A stretch of 64,000 bases of DNA from Erysipelotrichaceae bacterium (GTDB lineage Bacteria; Bacillota_I; Bacilli_A; Erysipelotrichales; Erysipelotrichaceae). The DNA lies in contig JAFOLW010000030.1 of the NCBI GenBank assembly GCA_017419165.1, positions 54,742-118,741 of the forward strand, written 5' to 3'. The position numbers were made by a program, and so were the translations under genes. Under the pieces are notes generated by a model. It did not search any database, was not told the DNA's origin, and saw only the letters and a list, made by a program, of their open reading frames with translations. Each line of letters opens with the position of its first letter. Positions within the stretch are counted from its first letter, which is position 1. Shown here piece after piece: positions 15,101 to 24,336 of this stretch.

Positions 15101-16611
15101 ACTACCGTTTTCATAAGGATGTTTCCTCTTTGATCGAAACGGTCTGCCGGATCAATCAGGTTTCGATTGACGATCTGGATGTTTCCGGTTTTCCGGCCGA
15201 TGAAGACATACCCGTATTGAATGAATTCAAAAAGACTCTTTTATCTTATAAGGATAAGAGATTTTTTATTGTCGGCGATTATGACTGCGACGGGATCTGC
15301 GCGACGGCCATCATTTCGAAGCTGTTCAAAGATCTGCAGATCGCTTCCAATTACTATATTCCTTCCCGCAGCAGGGAAGGTTACGGTCTCAATAAGAGGA
15401 TCGTCGATACGGCCTTCGAGCATCGCTTCGATGTCCTGCTTTGCGTCGACAACGGCATCGTCGCCAATGAGGCGCTCTCCTATGCCAGGTCGCTCGGCCT
15501 GATCACACTGGTCATCGATCACCACGAATTCAGCGAGGAACCGGAGTGCGATGCCTACCTGCATCCCGTCCTTTTTGATGAACGGCATGCGGATATGTGC
15601 GCTTCGGGACTGTGCTGTCTTCTGAGCCAGTCGTTTCGAGCAGACGAAGTTTCTATGGTCTACGGCGGTCTGGCAACACTGGCGGACATGGTGAGCGTTC
15701 TGGGATATAACCGGTATCTGCTGAAAAAGTGCATCGCCTTGCTGAATGAAAAACCATTTCCCGCGATCGCTTATCTGACCGGAAACAAGAAGATCGACTA
15801 CGAGACTTTGTCTTACGACGTGATCCCGAAGATCAATGCCGTTTCCCGGATGGATGATGCGCTGAACGTCAATTATGTCGTGAGATATCTGCTTTCCGAC
15901 CGTAAGGAAGCCGCAGCCTATCTTCCGAAGATCGAACAGATCAATACGACCCGCAAACAGCTGACCAAGGAGATGGCATCACTTGCGGAACGTCTGTGCG
16001 ATCCTTCAAAACAGATCATCATCGTTTCTTCCGATGCTTTCAAGGAAGGGCTTTGCGGACTGATCGCCAACCGGCTGATGAACGATCTCGGAAAACCGGT
16101 GATAATCCTGTGCGAGAGCGATGGCTTGCTGAAGGGGTCGGGAAGGGCACCGAAAGGTTTTGACCTTTACAGTCTGTTAAAAGATGAGAGCCATCTGTTT
16201 TCCGCATTCGGCGGCCATGCGCAAGCCGTCGGCCTGTCGATCGGAATAGACAGATATGAGACTTTTCTTAAGGATATGAAAGAAAAGAAAGTCGTTTCGC
16301 AGGAGGTCTTCAAGGATGTCATCTGCCGGCCTGCGGAAAGTTATGATACTGCACTGATCGAAGAACTGGATGATCTGAAACCGTTCGGTCAGGGCTTTGA
16401 GGAACCGCTTTTCTGCATCGAAGATTTTTCTTATACGAAAAAATATATGATCCGGGGCATGTATCCCAAATATACGGTCAACGAAAAGCTCGAAGCGATC
16501 TGTTTTCATACGGCCATGAAGGACAAACCGTTTTCCATGGCGATCGGCAGCGTCAAAAAGGATACATATCGAAATGACAGAGTGTCCTTCGTAATTGAAG
16601 ATTTGATCTAG
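15097..16611 (+). CDS. recJ: Single-stranded-DNA-specific exonuclease RecJ
   Basis: DHH-family 5'-3' exonuclease for recombination and mismatch repair. The 504-residue protein has the motif order of RecJ: FFIVGDYDCDGICATAII (DxDxDG), VLLCVDNGI, LVIDHHEF (DHH), LATLADMVSVLG, and in the DHHA1 domain KGSGRAPKGFDLYSLL and AFGGHAQAVGLSI (GGH). The usual OB-fold region follows with PFGQGFEEPLF. It is shorter than Escherichia coli RecJ (577). Placement directly after mraY, with overlapping codons, is unusual for a repair gene and shows it has joined the wall cluster transcript. Confidence 0.94.
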   Translation: MNYRFHKDVSSLIETVCRINQVSIDDLDVSGFPADEDIPVLNEFKKTLLSYKDKRFFIVGDYDCDGICATAIISKLFKDLQIASNYYIPSRSREGYGLNKRIVDTAFEHRFDVLLCVDNGIVANEALSYARSLGLITLVIDHHEFSEEPECDAYLHPVLFDERHADMCASGLCCLLSQSFRADEVSMVYGGLATLADMVSVLGYNRYLLKKCIALLNEKPFPAIAYLTGNKKIDYETLSYDVIPKINAVSRMDDALNVNYVVRYLLSDRKEAAAYLPKIEQINTTRKQLTKEMASLAERLCDPSKQIIIVSSDAFKEGLCGLIANRLMNDLGKPVIILCESDGLLKGSGRAPKGFDLYSLLKDESHLFSAFGGHAQAVGLSIGIDRYETFLKDMKEKKVVSQEVFKDVICRPAESYDTALIEELDDLKPFGQGFEEPLFCIEDFSYTKKYMIRGMYPKYTVNEKLEAICFHTAMKDKPFSMAIGSVKKDTYRNDRVSFVIEDLI

Positions 16612-16623
16612 TTTTACTATAAT
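16595..16623 (+). promoter_or_regulatory. Promoter of apt
   Basis: TTGAAG (16595-16600), a 17-base spacer and a consensus TATAAT (16618-16623). An AAGGAG Shine-Dalgarno precedes the ATG at 16650. Confidence 0.8.
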
Positions 16624-16649
16624 TTATTTGTGTTTAAGGAGACTAAATT

Positions 16650-17162
16650 ATGAATTTGAAAGATTATGTTGCGTCGATCCCCGATTTTCCGCAGGAAGGT
16701 GTCTTGTTCCGCGATATCACTCCTTTGATGGCTGACGGCGAAGCTTTTCATGAAGCATGCGAAAAGCTGATCGATTACGCAAAGAAGATCGGTGCGCAAG
16801 TCATTGCCGGACCGGAATCCAGAGGTTTCATTTTCGGATGTCCTGTAGCACATGAACTGAAGATCGGTTTTGTTCCGGTCAGGAAACCGGGCAAGCTTCC
16901 CAGGAAGACGATCTCCTATAAATATGATCTGGAATACGGTTCCAACGAACTGCACATCCACGCGGATGCGATCAAGCCGGGTCAGAAAGTTTTGATCATC
17001 GATGACCTGCTGGCGACCGGTGGAACGGTGGAGGCTACGGCCAAGATGGTCGAACAGCTGGGCGGTGAAGTCGTCGGCTGCGCTTTCCTTATTGAATTGG
17101 AAGGACTGGGCGGCAGAGAAAAGCTTACCGGTTACGATGTCTTCACTCTGATGAAATATTAA
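16650..17162 (+). CDS. apt: Adenine phosphoribosyltransferase
   Basis: Purine salvage: converts adenine and PRPP to AMP. At 170 residues it is standard length. It begins [27 protein letters not shown], a hallmark of Apt (IPDFPkeGI.FrDiTpLl) here given in two parts: IPDFPQEG and LFRDITPLM. Then come [31 protein letters not shown] and the PRPP-binding loop [16 protein letters not shown]. In many Bacillota apt lies between recJ and relA, exactly as here. A weak hairpin separates it from rel, so partial readthrough to rel is likely. Confidence 0.98.
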   Translation: MNLKDYVASIPDFPQEGVLFRDITPLMADGEAFHEACEKLIDYAKKIGAQVIAGPESRGFIFGCPVAHELKIGFVPVRKPGKLPRKTISYKYDLEYGSNELHIHADAIKPGQKVLIIDDLLATGGTVEATAKMVEQLGGEVVGCAFLIELEGLGGREKLTGYDVFTLMKY

Positions 17163-17189
17163 AAAGATCGAAGCTTTGCTTCGGTTTTT
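17163..17189 (+). terminator. Hairpin between apt and rel, possible leaky terminator
   Basis: AAAGATCGAAGC and GCTTCGGTTTTT pair over 12 bp (two G-U pairs) around a TTT loop. The T-run is part of the stem, so termination is probably partial. Confidence 0.5.
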
Positions 17190-17205
17190 AGATGAGGGAC
17201 GCTGA

Positions 17206-19377
17206 ATGAAAGACCTGATCAGTACAAAAAAAGAGCTCTATGACCAGATCGATTCGTACATCAAGAATCCTGAGTTACTGGCTCTGATCGACAAGGCCTA
17301 CGATTATGCCTTTGAGAAACATAAGGATCAGAAACGCTCTTCCGGAGAGCCGTATTTTGTTCATTGTCTCAATGTCGCTTATGAGCTGGCCAAGCTCAAG
17401 AGCGATCCTTATACGATCTGTGCGGGCTTATTGCACGATGTGATCGAAGACTGCGGCGTGACGAAAGAAGAGTTCGTCGCAGAGTTCGGTGAAGAGATCT
17501 ATGAGATGGTCGAAGCCGTCACCAAGATCTCCAATCTGAAATTCACCGATGAAAAAGAATATCAGGCGGTCAATCACCGCAAGATCCTGATCGCCATGGC
17601 AAAAGACGTGCGCGTCATCCTGGTAAAACTGGTCGACCGTCTTCATAACATGCGCACATTGCAATATCTGGCTCCCGAGAAGCAGAAGCGGATCGCCAGA
17701 GAAACACTGGATGTCTATGCGCCGATCGCTCACCGTTTGGGTATCGCGGAGATCAAGAACGAACTGGAAGACCTGTCGTTCTATTATCTCGACAATGAGA
17801 AGTACCACGAGATCGCGAAGCTCGTGGAATCCAAGAAGTCGGAACGTGACCAGCAGATCGAATTGATGATCGAAGACATTTCGATCGTTTTGGAGATGCA
17901 CAATATCCCGTTCCGCATCTTCGGACGCTCCAAGCATCTGTATTCGATCAACAAGAAGATGGTCACCAAGAACAAGCGTTTCGATGAGATCCTCGATCTG
18001 CTTGCGATCCGCATCGTCACCAAGACCGAGACCAACTGCTACGAGATCCTGGGCTATATCCATGCCGTCTACCGTCCGATCCCCGGACGTCTGAAAGACT
18101 ACATCGCCATGCCGAAGATGAACCTGTACCAGTCTCTGCATACGACGATCGTCGGTCCGGACGGCCGTATCTATGAGGTGCAGATCCGTACCGAAGAGAT
18201 GGATGAGATCGCCGAGAGAGGTATCGCTGCCCACTGGTCCTATAAGGAAGGCAAGACCCGTTCGCAGAAGAAGCTGATCGAAGAACTCAACTGGCTCAAG
18301 GCATTTGAAGAGAATACGGATGCCGATGCCAAGGATTATATGAACGACATCACTCACGATGTCTTCAATGCCAATATCTACTGTATGACTCCGAGAGGCC
18401 GTATCATCGACCTGGCCGCCGGTGCGACGCCGATCGATTTTGCCTACCGTATCCACACGGAAGTCGGCAATCAGACCGTCGGTGCCTTGGTCAACGGTGT
18501 TCTGGTCCCTTTGAACACGCCGTTAAAGACCGGCGATGTCGTGGAACTTCGTACAAATAAGAATTCTTCTCCTTCGGAAGACTGGCTCAAGATCGTCAAG
18601 ACCAATCACGCCAGAAACAAGATCAAAGCGTTTTTCCTGAAGAAGGAGATGGAAGATAAGGAAGAGTTCATCCGTCTGGGCGAGACGATGCTGAAGGATG
18701 AGCTCAAGAAACACGATCTTGATGTCGAGGAATTTTTTGATACCAAGAAGCTCGACAAGGTCGCCGGGACCTTCCAGCAGTCGAACGCCAACGATCTTCT
18801 GTATGCCATCGGATGCAAGTCGATGAGCCCGATCGCGGTCATCGAGAAGCTGACCAAGCTGGGCAAGAAGGAGCTCGATCTTTCTTATCTGGAAAAGATC
18901 ACCAAGAAAAATTCCGAAAAGAATCATTTCGTTTCCAAGACCGGTATCATGGTCAAAGGCGTGTCATCGATGAAGATCAACATCTCTCCGTGCTGCTCAC
19001 CTGTTTACGGAGACAAGATCGTCGGTTTCGTTTCCAAAGGGCAGGGCATCAAGGTCCATCGGGCCGACTGCCCGAATATCGCCAATGAGCGGCGCCTGAT
19101 CGATGTGGAGTGGGATCCGCAGAAGCCGGATATCAAATATGAAGCATCCATCAAGATCTTTTCCAAAGACCGTTCTTATCTTCTGACCGACCTGGTCACG
19201 GTCGTTGCTCAGTATAAGGCCAACCTGACCGCAGTCAATTCGCAAGCCAATGCCGAGGATCTGTCGGCGACGACATCAATGTCGTTCATGGTCAATGACC
19301 TGGAGCATCTTGAGAACATCATGGCGAATCTGCGCAAGGTGGAAAGCGTTATTTCGGTTGAAAGAGCCATCAAATAA
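17206..19377 (+). CDS. rel: Bifunctional (p)ppGpp synthetase/hydrolase (Rel)
   Basis: Makes and degrades the stringent-response alarmone. The 723-residue protein has every RSH domain in order: the HD hydrolase (YFVHCLNVAYELA, LLHDVIEDCG, VDRLHNMRTL), the synthetase (GRSKHLYSINKKM, LLAIRIVTK, and PGRLKDYIAMPKMNLYQSLH), the TGS domain (CMTPRGRIIDLAAGATPIDF), the helical and CC/zinc-finger region (INISPCCSPVYGDKIVGF, HRADCPN), and a C-terminal ACT domain. The RxKD motif (RLKD) in the synthetase is the form associated with bifunctional Rel rather than monofunctional RelA (ExDD). The HD motif is intact, so both activities are expected. Confidence 0.97.
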   Translation: MKDLISTKKELYDQIDSYIKNPELLALIDKAYDYAFEKHKDQKRSSGEPYFVHCLNVAYELAKLKSDPYTICAGLLHDVIEDCGVTKEEFVAEFGEEIYEMVEAVTKISNLKFTDEKEYQAVNHRKILIAMAKDVRVILVKLVDRLHNMRTLQYLAPEKQKRIARETLDVYAPIAHRLGIAEIKNELEDLSFYYLDNEKYHEIAKLVESKKSERDQQIELMIEDISIVLEMHNIPFRIFGRSKHLYSINKKMVTKNKRFDEILDLLAIRIVTKTETNCYEILGYIHAVYRPIPGRLKDYIAMPKMNLYQSLHTTIVGPDGRIYEVQIRTEEMDEIAERGIAAHWSYKEGKTRSQKKLIEELNWLKAFEENTDADAKDYMNDITHDVFNANIYCMTPRGRIIDLAAGATPIDFAYRIHTEVGNQTVGALVNGVLVPLNTPLKTGDVVELRTNKNSSPSEDWLKIVKTNHARNKIKAFFLKKEMEDKEEFIRLGETMLKDELKKHDLDVEEFFDTKKLDKVAGTFQQSNANDLLYAIGCKSMSPIAVIEKLTKLGKKELDLSYLEKITKKNSEKNHFVSKTGIMVKGVSSMKINISPCCSPVYGDKIVGFVSKGQGIKVHRADCPNIANERRLIDVEWDPQKPDIKYEASIKIFSKDRSYLLTDLVTVVAQYKANLTAVNSQANAEDLSATTSMSFMVNDLEHLENIMANLRKVESVISVERAIK

Positions 19378-19398
19378 TGCTAGAATTTCTTTGTCAAT

Positions 19399-19589
19399 AA
19401 GGAAAATTATTTACGGTTCCGTTTCTCAGCGAGTGGCGTTTGGTGCAAGGCTTCATCCGGGACTGTGAGGGACACTTCCTTGATGCCTGCAAAACAGGCC
19501 GCTGAAGCAGCGTTAAAGCACAAAGGGCATATCTTTGATATGAACTAAGGTGGCACCGCGTTAATACGTCCTTAGACAGGACGTTTTTA
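19399..19589 (+). promoter_or_regulatory. T-box riboswitch controlling hisS-aspS
   Basis: A tRNA-sensing leader in the 230-bp gap after rel. Stem I closes with AAGGAA (19399-19404) and TTCCTT (19476-19481). The likely specifier GACAC sits at 19471-19475, just 5' of the closing strand, and contains both an Asp (GAC) and a His (CAC) codon. The T-box core TGGCACCGCG is at 19551-19560. A terminator (ACGTCCT 19566-19572 with AGGACGT 19578-19584, then a T-run) follows. In the T-box UGGN bulge the fourth base is C, which pairs with discriminator G73, as in tRNA-Asp; tRNA-His normally has C73. Uncharged tRNA would favour readthrough into hisS-aspS. Confidence 0.93.
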
Positions 19590-19606
19590 TTTTAAAAGGA
19601 GGGATT

Positions 19607-20875
19607 ATGCCGTATCAGACAGTCAAAGGGACTTATGATCTGCTGCCGGATCAGATGGTCCGTTTCAACATGCTGGCGGACTTGTTCCGTCAGTTCCTCA
19701 ATCTCTATGGCTATTCGGAGATCAAGACGCCGGTCTTTGAATATACCGGTGTGTTTCAGAAGGAAAACGATACATCCGATATGGTCACCAAAGAGATGTA
19801 CACTTTTTCGCCGAACGGCAAGGATTCTCTGACGCTGCGTCCGGAAGGGACGGCCGGTGTCATCCGCAGTTTCGTCGAAAACAAGATGTATGCGTCAAGC
19901 GAATTTCCGGTCAAGCTCGGTTATATCGAGGAGATGTTCCGCCACGAGCGTCCGCAGAAGGGCAGACAGAGACAGTTCACTCAGATGGGTGTGGAGTGTC
20001 TGGGCGAAAAAGATCCTCTGATCGACGCCGAAGTCATCGCCTTGGGATTTTTTTTCATCAAGACTTTAGGCCTGGAATCGGTGAAGGTGCTCATCAACAC
20101 CTTGGGCGACAGCGAGTCGCGATTGGGCTATAAGAAAGACCTGATCGATTACTTCGCACCGCATAAGGAAGAACTCTGTTACGACTGTCAGAACCGTCTG
20201 GAAAAGAACCCTCTGCGTATCCTTGACTGTAAGATCGACAGAGAAGCGGATATCGTCAAAAACGCACCGAAGATGCGCCTTACCGATGCTTCCGCAAAGT
20301 ACTTTGAAGACGTCAGGCATTATCTGGATGTCCTCGGCGTGCCGTATGAGATCGACGACCGTCTGGTCAGAGGTCTGGATTATTATACGGATACCGTTTT
20401 TGAAGTCGTTTCCACCAATGAAGCATCCGGTTCGCAAGCCACGATCTTCGGCGGCGGCAGATACGATGATCTGGTCAAGGAGATGGGCGGTCCGCAGATG
20501 AGCGGCATCGGTTTTGCGATCGGTGTCGAACGTTTGATGATCTTGTGCGAAGCGGAAGAGGTCTTCGATATCAAGAAGTCGCTGGACTGCTACGTCATCA
20601 ACCTCAACAGGGATCCCGACTATGCCTTTGCGGTAGCGGAAGAGCTACGGTCCAATTCCTTCTCGACCGAGATGGATTATTACCGCCGTTCTTTGAAGGC
20701 GCAGTTCCGTGCTTCCGAAAGAAAAAATGCGAGGTTCGTGCTGATCATCGGCGAAGATGAAGTCAAAGATGATGTGATCACTTTGAAAGATACTTTGACC
20801 AAAGCTCAGGAGACTGTTAAAAGAGAAGAACTGGTCGATCGTCTCGATCAGCTGATGGAGGATTATTATGAATAG
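19607..20875 (+). CDS. hisS: Histidyl-tRNA synthetase
   Basis: Class II synthetase charging tRNA-His, 422 residues. The start YQTVKGTYDLLPDQM matches the family (KGT.D.lP), followed by motif 1 (IKTPVFEYTGVFQ), motif 2 (GYIEEMFRHERPQKGRQRQFTQMG in two adjoining blocks, EMFRHERPQKGR and QRQFTQMG), the histidine A motif LVRGLDYYTDTVFE and GGGRYDDLVKEMGG with motif 3 GIGFAIGVERLM. The anticodon-binding domain is at the C terminus. An AAAAGGAGGG Shine-Dalgarno follows the T-box terminator. It overlaps aspS by eight bases. Confidence 0.98.
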   Translation: MPYQTVKGTYDLLPDQMVRFNMLADLFRQFLNLYGYSEIKTPVFEYTGVFQKENDTSDMVTKEMYTFSPNGKDSLTLRPEGTAGVIRSFVENKMYASSEFPVKLGYIEEMFRHERPQKGRQRQFTQMGVECLGEKDPLIDAEVIALGFFFIKTLGLESVKVLINTLGDSESRLGYKKDLIDYFAPHKEELCYDCQNRLEKNPLRILDCKIDREADIVKNAPKMRLTDASAKYFEDVRHYLDVLGVPYEIDDRLVRGLDYYTDTVFEVVSTNEASGSQATIFGGGRYDDLVKEMGGPQMSGIGFAIGVERLMILCEAEEVFDIKKSLDCYVINLNRDPDYAFAVAEELRSNSFSTEMDYYRRSLKAQFRASERKNARFVLIIGEDEVKDDVITLKDTLTKAQETVKREELVDRLDQLMEDYYE

Positions 20876-22610
20876 AGATCATACTTGCGGAGAATTAAGA
20901 AAAAGCGACGAAGGAAAACATGTAAAGCTTGCCGGCTGGGTCGCCAAGAGAAGGAACCTCGGTTCCATCGTTTTCATCGATCTGAGAGACCGTTACGGGA
21001 TCACACAGATCACCTTTGACGAGAATCATTCCGATCTGGTCAAAGATGTCCGTAATGAATACGTCATCGAAGTGGAAGGAAACGTCGCAGTGAAAGAAAC
21101 GGCGAATCCGAAACTTGCGACCGGCGAGATCGAAGTGATCGCCGATTCCTGCAAGGTCTTATCGGCTGCCAAGACGACACCGATGATCATTGCCGATGAA
21201 ACGGATGCCTTGGAAGATCTCCGGCTGAAATACCGTTATCTGGATATCCGCAGGAATCCGATCAAGGAAAAGCTCTTATTGAGAGACAAAGTCACGACGA
21301 TCGTCCGTCAGGTCTTGCATGAAGATGATTTCGTGGAAGTTGAAACGCCGATCCTGTCCAAGTCCACACCGGAAGGCGCCAGAGACTATCTGGTCCCTTC
21401 AAGACTTTACAAGGGACGTTTCTATGCGCTTCCGCAGTCTCCTCAGCAGTACAAACAGCTGCTGATGATCGGCGGCATGGACCGTTATTTCCAGATCGCC
21501 AGATGTTTCCGTGACGAAGACCTGCGTGCCGACCGTCAGCCGGAATTCACGCAGATCGATATGGAAATGTCGTTTGCGGACGAGGAAGATATCTTTGCGG
21601 AAGTCGAAAAGGTCATGAAGGCCATTTTCAAGGAAGTCAAGGGGATCGAAGATCTCGAATTCCCGCGCATCAAATATGTGGATGCGATGGACAAATACGG
21701 CTCCGACAAGCCGGATCTTCGATTCGGAAATCCGATGGTCAATGTGACGGAACTGTTCAGGGATTCTTCTTTCGCCGTATTCAAGACGGCTGTCGAAGAA
21801 GGAAAGATCATCAAAGCTTTGGTCTTCCACAACGCCTGCGACAAACTGTCCCGTAAGAAATTCGATGAACTCACGGAGTTCGTCAAAGTCTATAAGGCAA
21901 AAGCGCTCGCCTATCTGAAATATGACAAGGATGCTTTTACCGGTTCATTGAACAATGCACTGCCTGATGAAGAAAAGGCAGCGCTCAGGGACTTCCTGAA
22001 CTTGCAGAATGGCGATGTCGTTTTGATGGTCGCGGACAAGAAGGCGGTCGCCGAAGTCGCACTCGGCGCAGTCAGAAAGAAACTGGGCGAAGAGCTCGGT
22101 CTGATCGATCACAGCAAGTTCTGTTTTGAATGGATCACCGAGTTCCCGATGTATGAGTATTCGGAAGAAGAGGGCAGATGGGTCTCTGCCCACCATCCGT
22201 TCACGGCTCCGCGGGATGAAGATGTCGATAAGCTGATGTCCGATCAGGAGAACTGCTATTCGAGAGCTTATGACCTGGTGCTCAACGGCTATGAACTGCT
22301 TTCCGGGTCGGTCAGGATCCACGATTCGCAGATGCAGGCCAAAGTATTCGATGCGCTGGGTCTGAGCGAAGAACAGATCAAAAACAAATTCGGTTTCTTC
22401 ATCGAAGCTTTCCAGTACGGTGCTCCGCCTCATTGCGGCGTCGGCATCGGTCTGGAACGCCTGGTCATGATCCTGAGCGGAACGGACAACATCAAGGACG
22501 TCGTTGCCTTCCCGAAGACGGCAAGTGCCTACTGTCTGATGTCGGACGCACCGAACTTTGTCGACCAGGATCAGCTCGATTTCCTGTCTCTGGAGATCAG
22601 AAAAGATTAG
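20868..22610 (+). CDS. aspS: Aspartyl-tRNA synthetase
   Basis: Class II synthetase charging tRNA-Asp, 580 residues, bacterial type. It has the OB-fold anticodon domain (RDHTCGELRKSDEGK, LAGWVAKRRNLG, FIDLRDRYGITQI), motif 1 region, motif 2 (MDRYFQIARCFRDEDLRADRQ), an inserted GAD domain in the middle, and motif 3 (PPHCGVGIGLERLVMILSG split as GVGIGLERLVMIL). Whether it also charges tRNA-Asn depends on the presence of AsnRS or GatCAB outside the window. It is translationally coupled to hisS, and both are under the same T-box. Confidence 0.98.
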   Translation: MNRDHTCGELRKSDEGKHVKLAGWVAKRRNLGSIVFIDLRDRYGITQITFDENHSDLVKDVRNEYVIEVEGNVAVKETANPKLATGEIEVIADSCKVLSAAKTTPMIIADETDALEDLRLKYRYLDIRRNPIKEKLLLRDKVTTIVRQVLHEDDFVEVETPILSKSTPEGARDYLVPSRLYKGRFYALPQSPQQYKQLLMIGGMDRYFQIARCFRDEDLRADRQPEFTQIDMEMSFADEEDIFAEVEKVMKAIFKEVKGIEDLEFPRIKYVDAMDKYGSDKPDLRFGNPMVNVTELFRDSSFAVFKTAVEEGKIIKALVFHNACDKLSRKKFDELTEFVKVYKAKALAYLKYDKDAFTGSLNNALPDEEKAALRDFLNLQNGDVVLMVADKKAVAEVALGAVRKKLGEELGLIDHSKFCFEWITEFPMYEYSEEEGRWVSAHHPFTAPRDEDVDKLMSDQENCYSRAYDLVLNGYELLSGSVRIHDSQMQAKVFDALGLSEEQIKNKFGFFIEAFQYGAPPHCGVGIGLERLVMILSGTDNIKDVVAFPKTASAYCLMSDAPNFVDQDQLDFLSLEIRKD

Positions 22611-22644
22611 TTACGGTTAGCCTTTACTAACCCAAGATACCGCA

Positions 22645-22653
22645 TGGTATAAT
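22645..22653 (+). promoter_or_regulatory. Extended -10 promoter of the ferredoxin gene
   Basis: TGG followed by consensus TATAAT (22648-22653). A TTTACT lies upstream at 19-base spacing. A CAAAGGAGGG Shine-Dalgarno precedes the ATG at 22680. A 6-bp hairpin (GGTTAG/CTAACC) just upstream has no T-run. Confidence 0.75.
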
Positions 22654-22679
22654 TATTTTGTTCAAAGGAGGGTTTGTAT

Positions 22680-22853
22680 ATGCCAGTAAAAGTTGATCGT
22701 GATTTATGTATTGGCTGTGGCGCATGTACAGGCGTATGCCCGACCGAGTCACTTCAGCTGGACGAGGAAGGCAAGTCTGCTTGCAACGAGGAAACTTGCA
22801 TTGATTGCGGTGCTTGCGTTGCTACGTGCCCGGTAAGTGCTTTATCATTATAA
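22680..22853 (+). CDS. 2[4Fe-4S] ferredoxin
   Basis: A 57-residue low-potential electron carrier. Two classic cluster motifs are visible: CIGCGACTGVCP near residue 10 and CIDCGACVATCP near residue 40, each CxxCxxCxxxCP. The protein starts MPVKVDRDLC. This is a clostridial-type ferredoxin, the expected electron acceptor of the pyruvate:ferredoxin oxidoreductase encoded at the right end of the window, which supports an anaerobic, fermentative lifestyle. It is a single-gene unit with its own extended -10 promoter and terminator. Confidence 0.97.
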   Translation: MPVKVDRDLCIGCGACTGVCPTESLQLDEEGKSACNEETCIDCGACVATCPVSALSL

Positions 22854-22877
22854 ACCAAGTTCCAAACTTGGTTTTTT
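22852..22877 (+). terminator. Intrinsic terminator after the ferredoxin gene
   Basis: A 10-bp stem (AAACCAAGTT with AACTTGGTTT) starting in the stop codon, a three-base loop and a six-T run. The TTGGTT of its right arm may double as the -35 box of miaB. Confidence 0.9.
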
Positions 22878-22896
22878 ATTAGGTTTTCATTACAAT
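22868..22896 (+). promoter_or_regulatory. Promoter of miaB, nested in the ferredoxin terminator
   Basis: TTGGTT (22868-22873) in the terminator arm, 17-base spacer, then TACAAT (22891-22896), ending seven bases before the ATG at 22904. The short distance implies a nearly leaderless transcript. Confidence 0.55.
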
Positions 22897-22903
22897 AGAA
22901 GGT

Positions 22904-24334
22904 ATGAAAAAAGACTATCTACTGCCTTCATTGAATGATGCCCGTAAACGAAACAAGGAAACTTCGGAGAAGTTTTCTTTTTCTTTGGATGAAAGATACA
23001 AGGGCATCGGCGAACATAAAAAATACCACATCATCACGCATGGCTGCCAGGCCAATCAGCGGGATTCCGAAACGATGGCCGGTCTTCTCGACGCCATGGG
23101 CTATGAGATGTGCGATCAGCAGAAAGACGCGGATGTCATCATCATCAATACCTGTGCGGTGAGACAGAACGCGGAAGAAAAAGTCTTGGGCGAGATCGGC
23201 GCTTTGAAGAGGCTCAAACGGGAAAATCCCGATCTGATCATTGCGATCGGCGGATGCATGGCGCAGGAAGAAAAGACGGTGTCCCTGATCATGGAGAAAT
23301 ACCGTCAGGTCGATATCATTTTCGGTACGCACAACATCACTTCTCTGCCGAAACTGATCTACGACGTGATCAGCGATAAAAAACGCAAGGTCGAGGTCTA
23401 TTCCAAGATGGGCGAGATCATCGAGTCCGTACCGGTGACCCGTTTCATGTCGCATAAAGCCTGGGTCAACATCATGTACGGCTGTGATAAGTTCTGTTCC
23501 TATTGTATCGTTCCTTATACCAGAGGAAAGGAGCGTTCCCGCGATAAGAAAGACATCGTCGCCGAAGTGGAAGAACTGGTCTCACAGGGCTATAAGGAAG
23601 TCTGCCTGCTCGGGCAGAACGTGAATGCCTACGGCAAGGACCTCAAGATCGATTATACGTTCGGCGATCTTCTGAACGATGTGGCAAAGACCGGGATCCC
23701 GCGGATCCGTTTCATGACCTCCCATCCCTGGGATTTCGATGATACGATGATCGCTTCCATCAAGAACAACAAGAACATCATGCCTTATATCCATCTGCCG
23801 ATCCAGTCGGGCAACGATGAGATCCTGAGAAAGATGAACCGCCGATATACCAGAGAAGAATACCTGGCACTGTTCGATAAGCTCAAAGCGGAACTTCCGG
23901 GTTTTGCGTTCACGACCGATATCATCGTCGGTTTTCCGAACGAGTCGAAGGAAGCCTTTGAAGATACGCTTTCCGCTGTCCGGCATTGCGAATATGACAA
24001 CGCCTTTACTTTCATTTATTCCAGGAGAGAAGGAACACCGGCTGCCGCTATGGAAGATCATGTCGATATGGAAGTCAAGGAACAGCGTCTGCAGCAGCTC
24101 AACGAGCTGGTCGCTTACTACGCCAACAAAAACAACCAGCGTTTCAAGGATCAGGTCGTCGAAGTCCTCGTCGACGGTCTCAGCAAGCGCAATTCCAACG
24201 TTTACAGCGGCTATACGCCGGAGAATAAGCTCGTCAATTTTACCGGAGAGAACGTGAAGACGGGAGATCTGGTCAAAGTGAAGATCACAAAAGTCATGTC
24301 GTTCTCTTTGAACGGCGAGCTCATCAAAGAATAG
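22904..24334 (+). CDS. miaB: tRNA-2-methylthio-N6-dimethylallyladenosine synthase MiaB
   Basis: Radical SAM methylthiotransferase that modifies i6A37 of tRNAs. The 476-residue protein carries the N-terminal UPF0004 domain with its three cluster cysteines (THGCQANQRDSE, INTCAVRQNAEEK, IGGCMAQEE), the radical SAM motif CDKFCSYCIVPYTRG (CxxxCxxC), LLGQNVNAYG, the FMTSHPWDFDD block, HLPIQSGNDEILRKMNR, and a C-terminal TRAM domain. The WNIMYGC block and NxxDSE-like site fit MiaB rather than MtaB or RimO. The usual N in CQMN is replaced (CQAN), which is common in Bacillota. Immediately downstream is the structured leader of the ABC-F gene. Confidence 0.95.
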   Translation: MKKDYLLPSLNDARKRNKETSEKFSFSLDERYKGIGEHKKYHIITHGCQANQRDSETMAGLLDAMGYEMCDQQKDADVIIINTCAVRQNAEEKVLGEIGALKRLKRENPDLIIAIGGCMAQEEKTVSLIMEKYRQVDIIFGTHNITSLPKLIYDVISDKKRKVEVYSKMGEIIESVPVTRFMSHKAWVNIMYGCDKFCSYCIVPYTRGKERSRDKKDIVAEVEELVSQGYKEVCLLGQNVNAYGKDLKIDYTFGDLLNDVAKTGIPRIRFMTSHPWDFDDTMIASIKNNKNIMPYIHLPIQSGNDEILRKMNRRYTREEYLALFDKLKAELPGFAFTTDIIVGFPNESKEAFEDTLSAVRHCEYDNAFTFIYSRREGTPAAAMEDHVDMEVKEQRLQQLNELVAYYANKNNQRFKDQVVEVLVDGLSKRNSNVYSGYTPENKLVNFTGENVKTGDLVKVKITKVMSFSLNGELIKE

Positions 24335-24336
24335 AA

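Noticed and set aside
17428..18456. Open frame of 342 codons on the - strand inside rel
   Set aside because: Antisense shadow; the rel domains are complete on the + strand.
22615..22632. GGTTAG/CTAACC hairpin after aspS as a terminator
   Set aside because: Only six base pairs and no T-run; it may be incidental.
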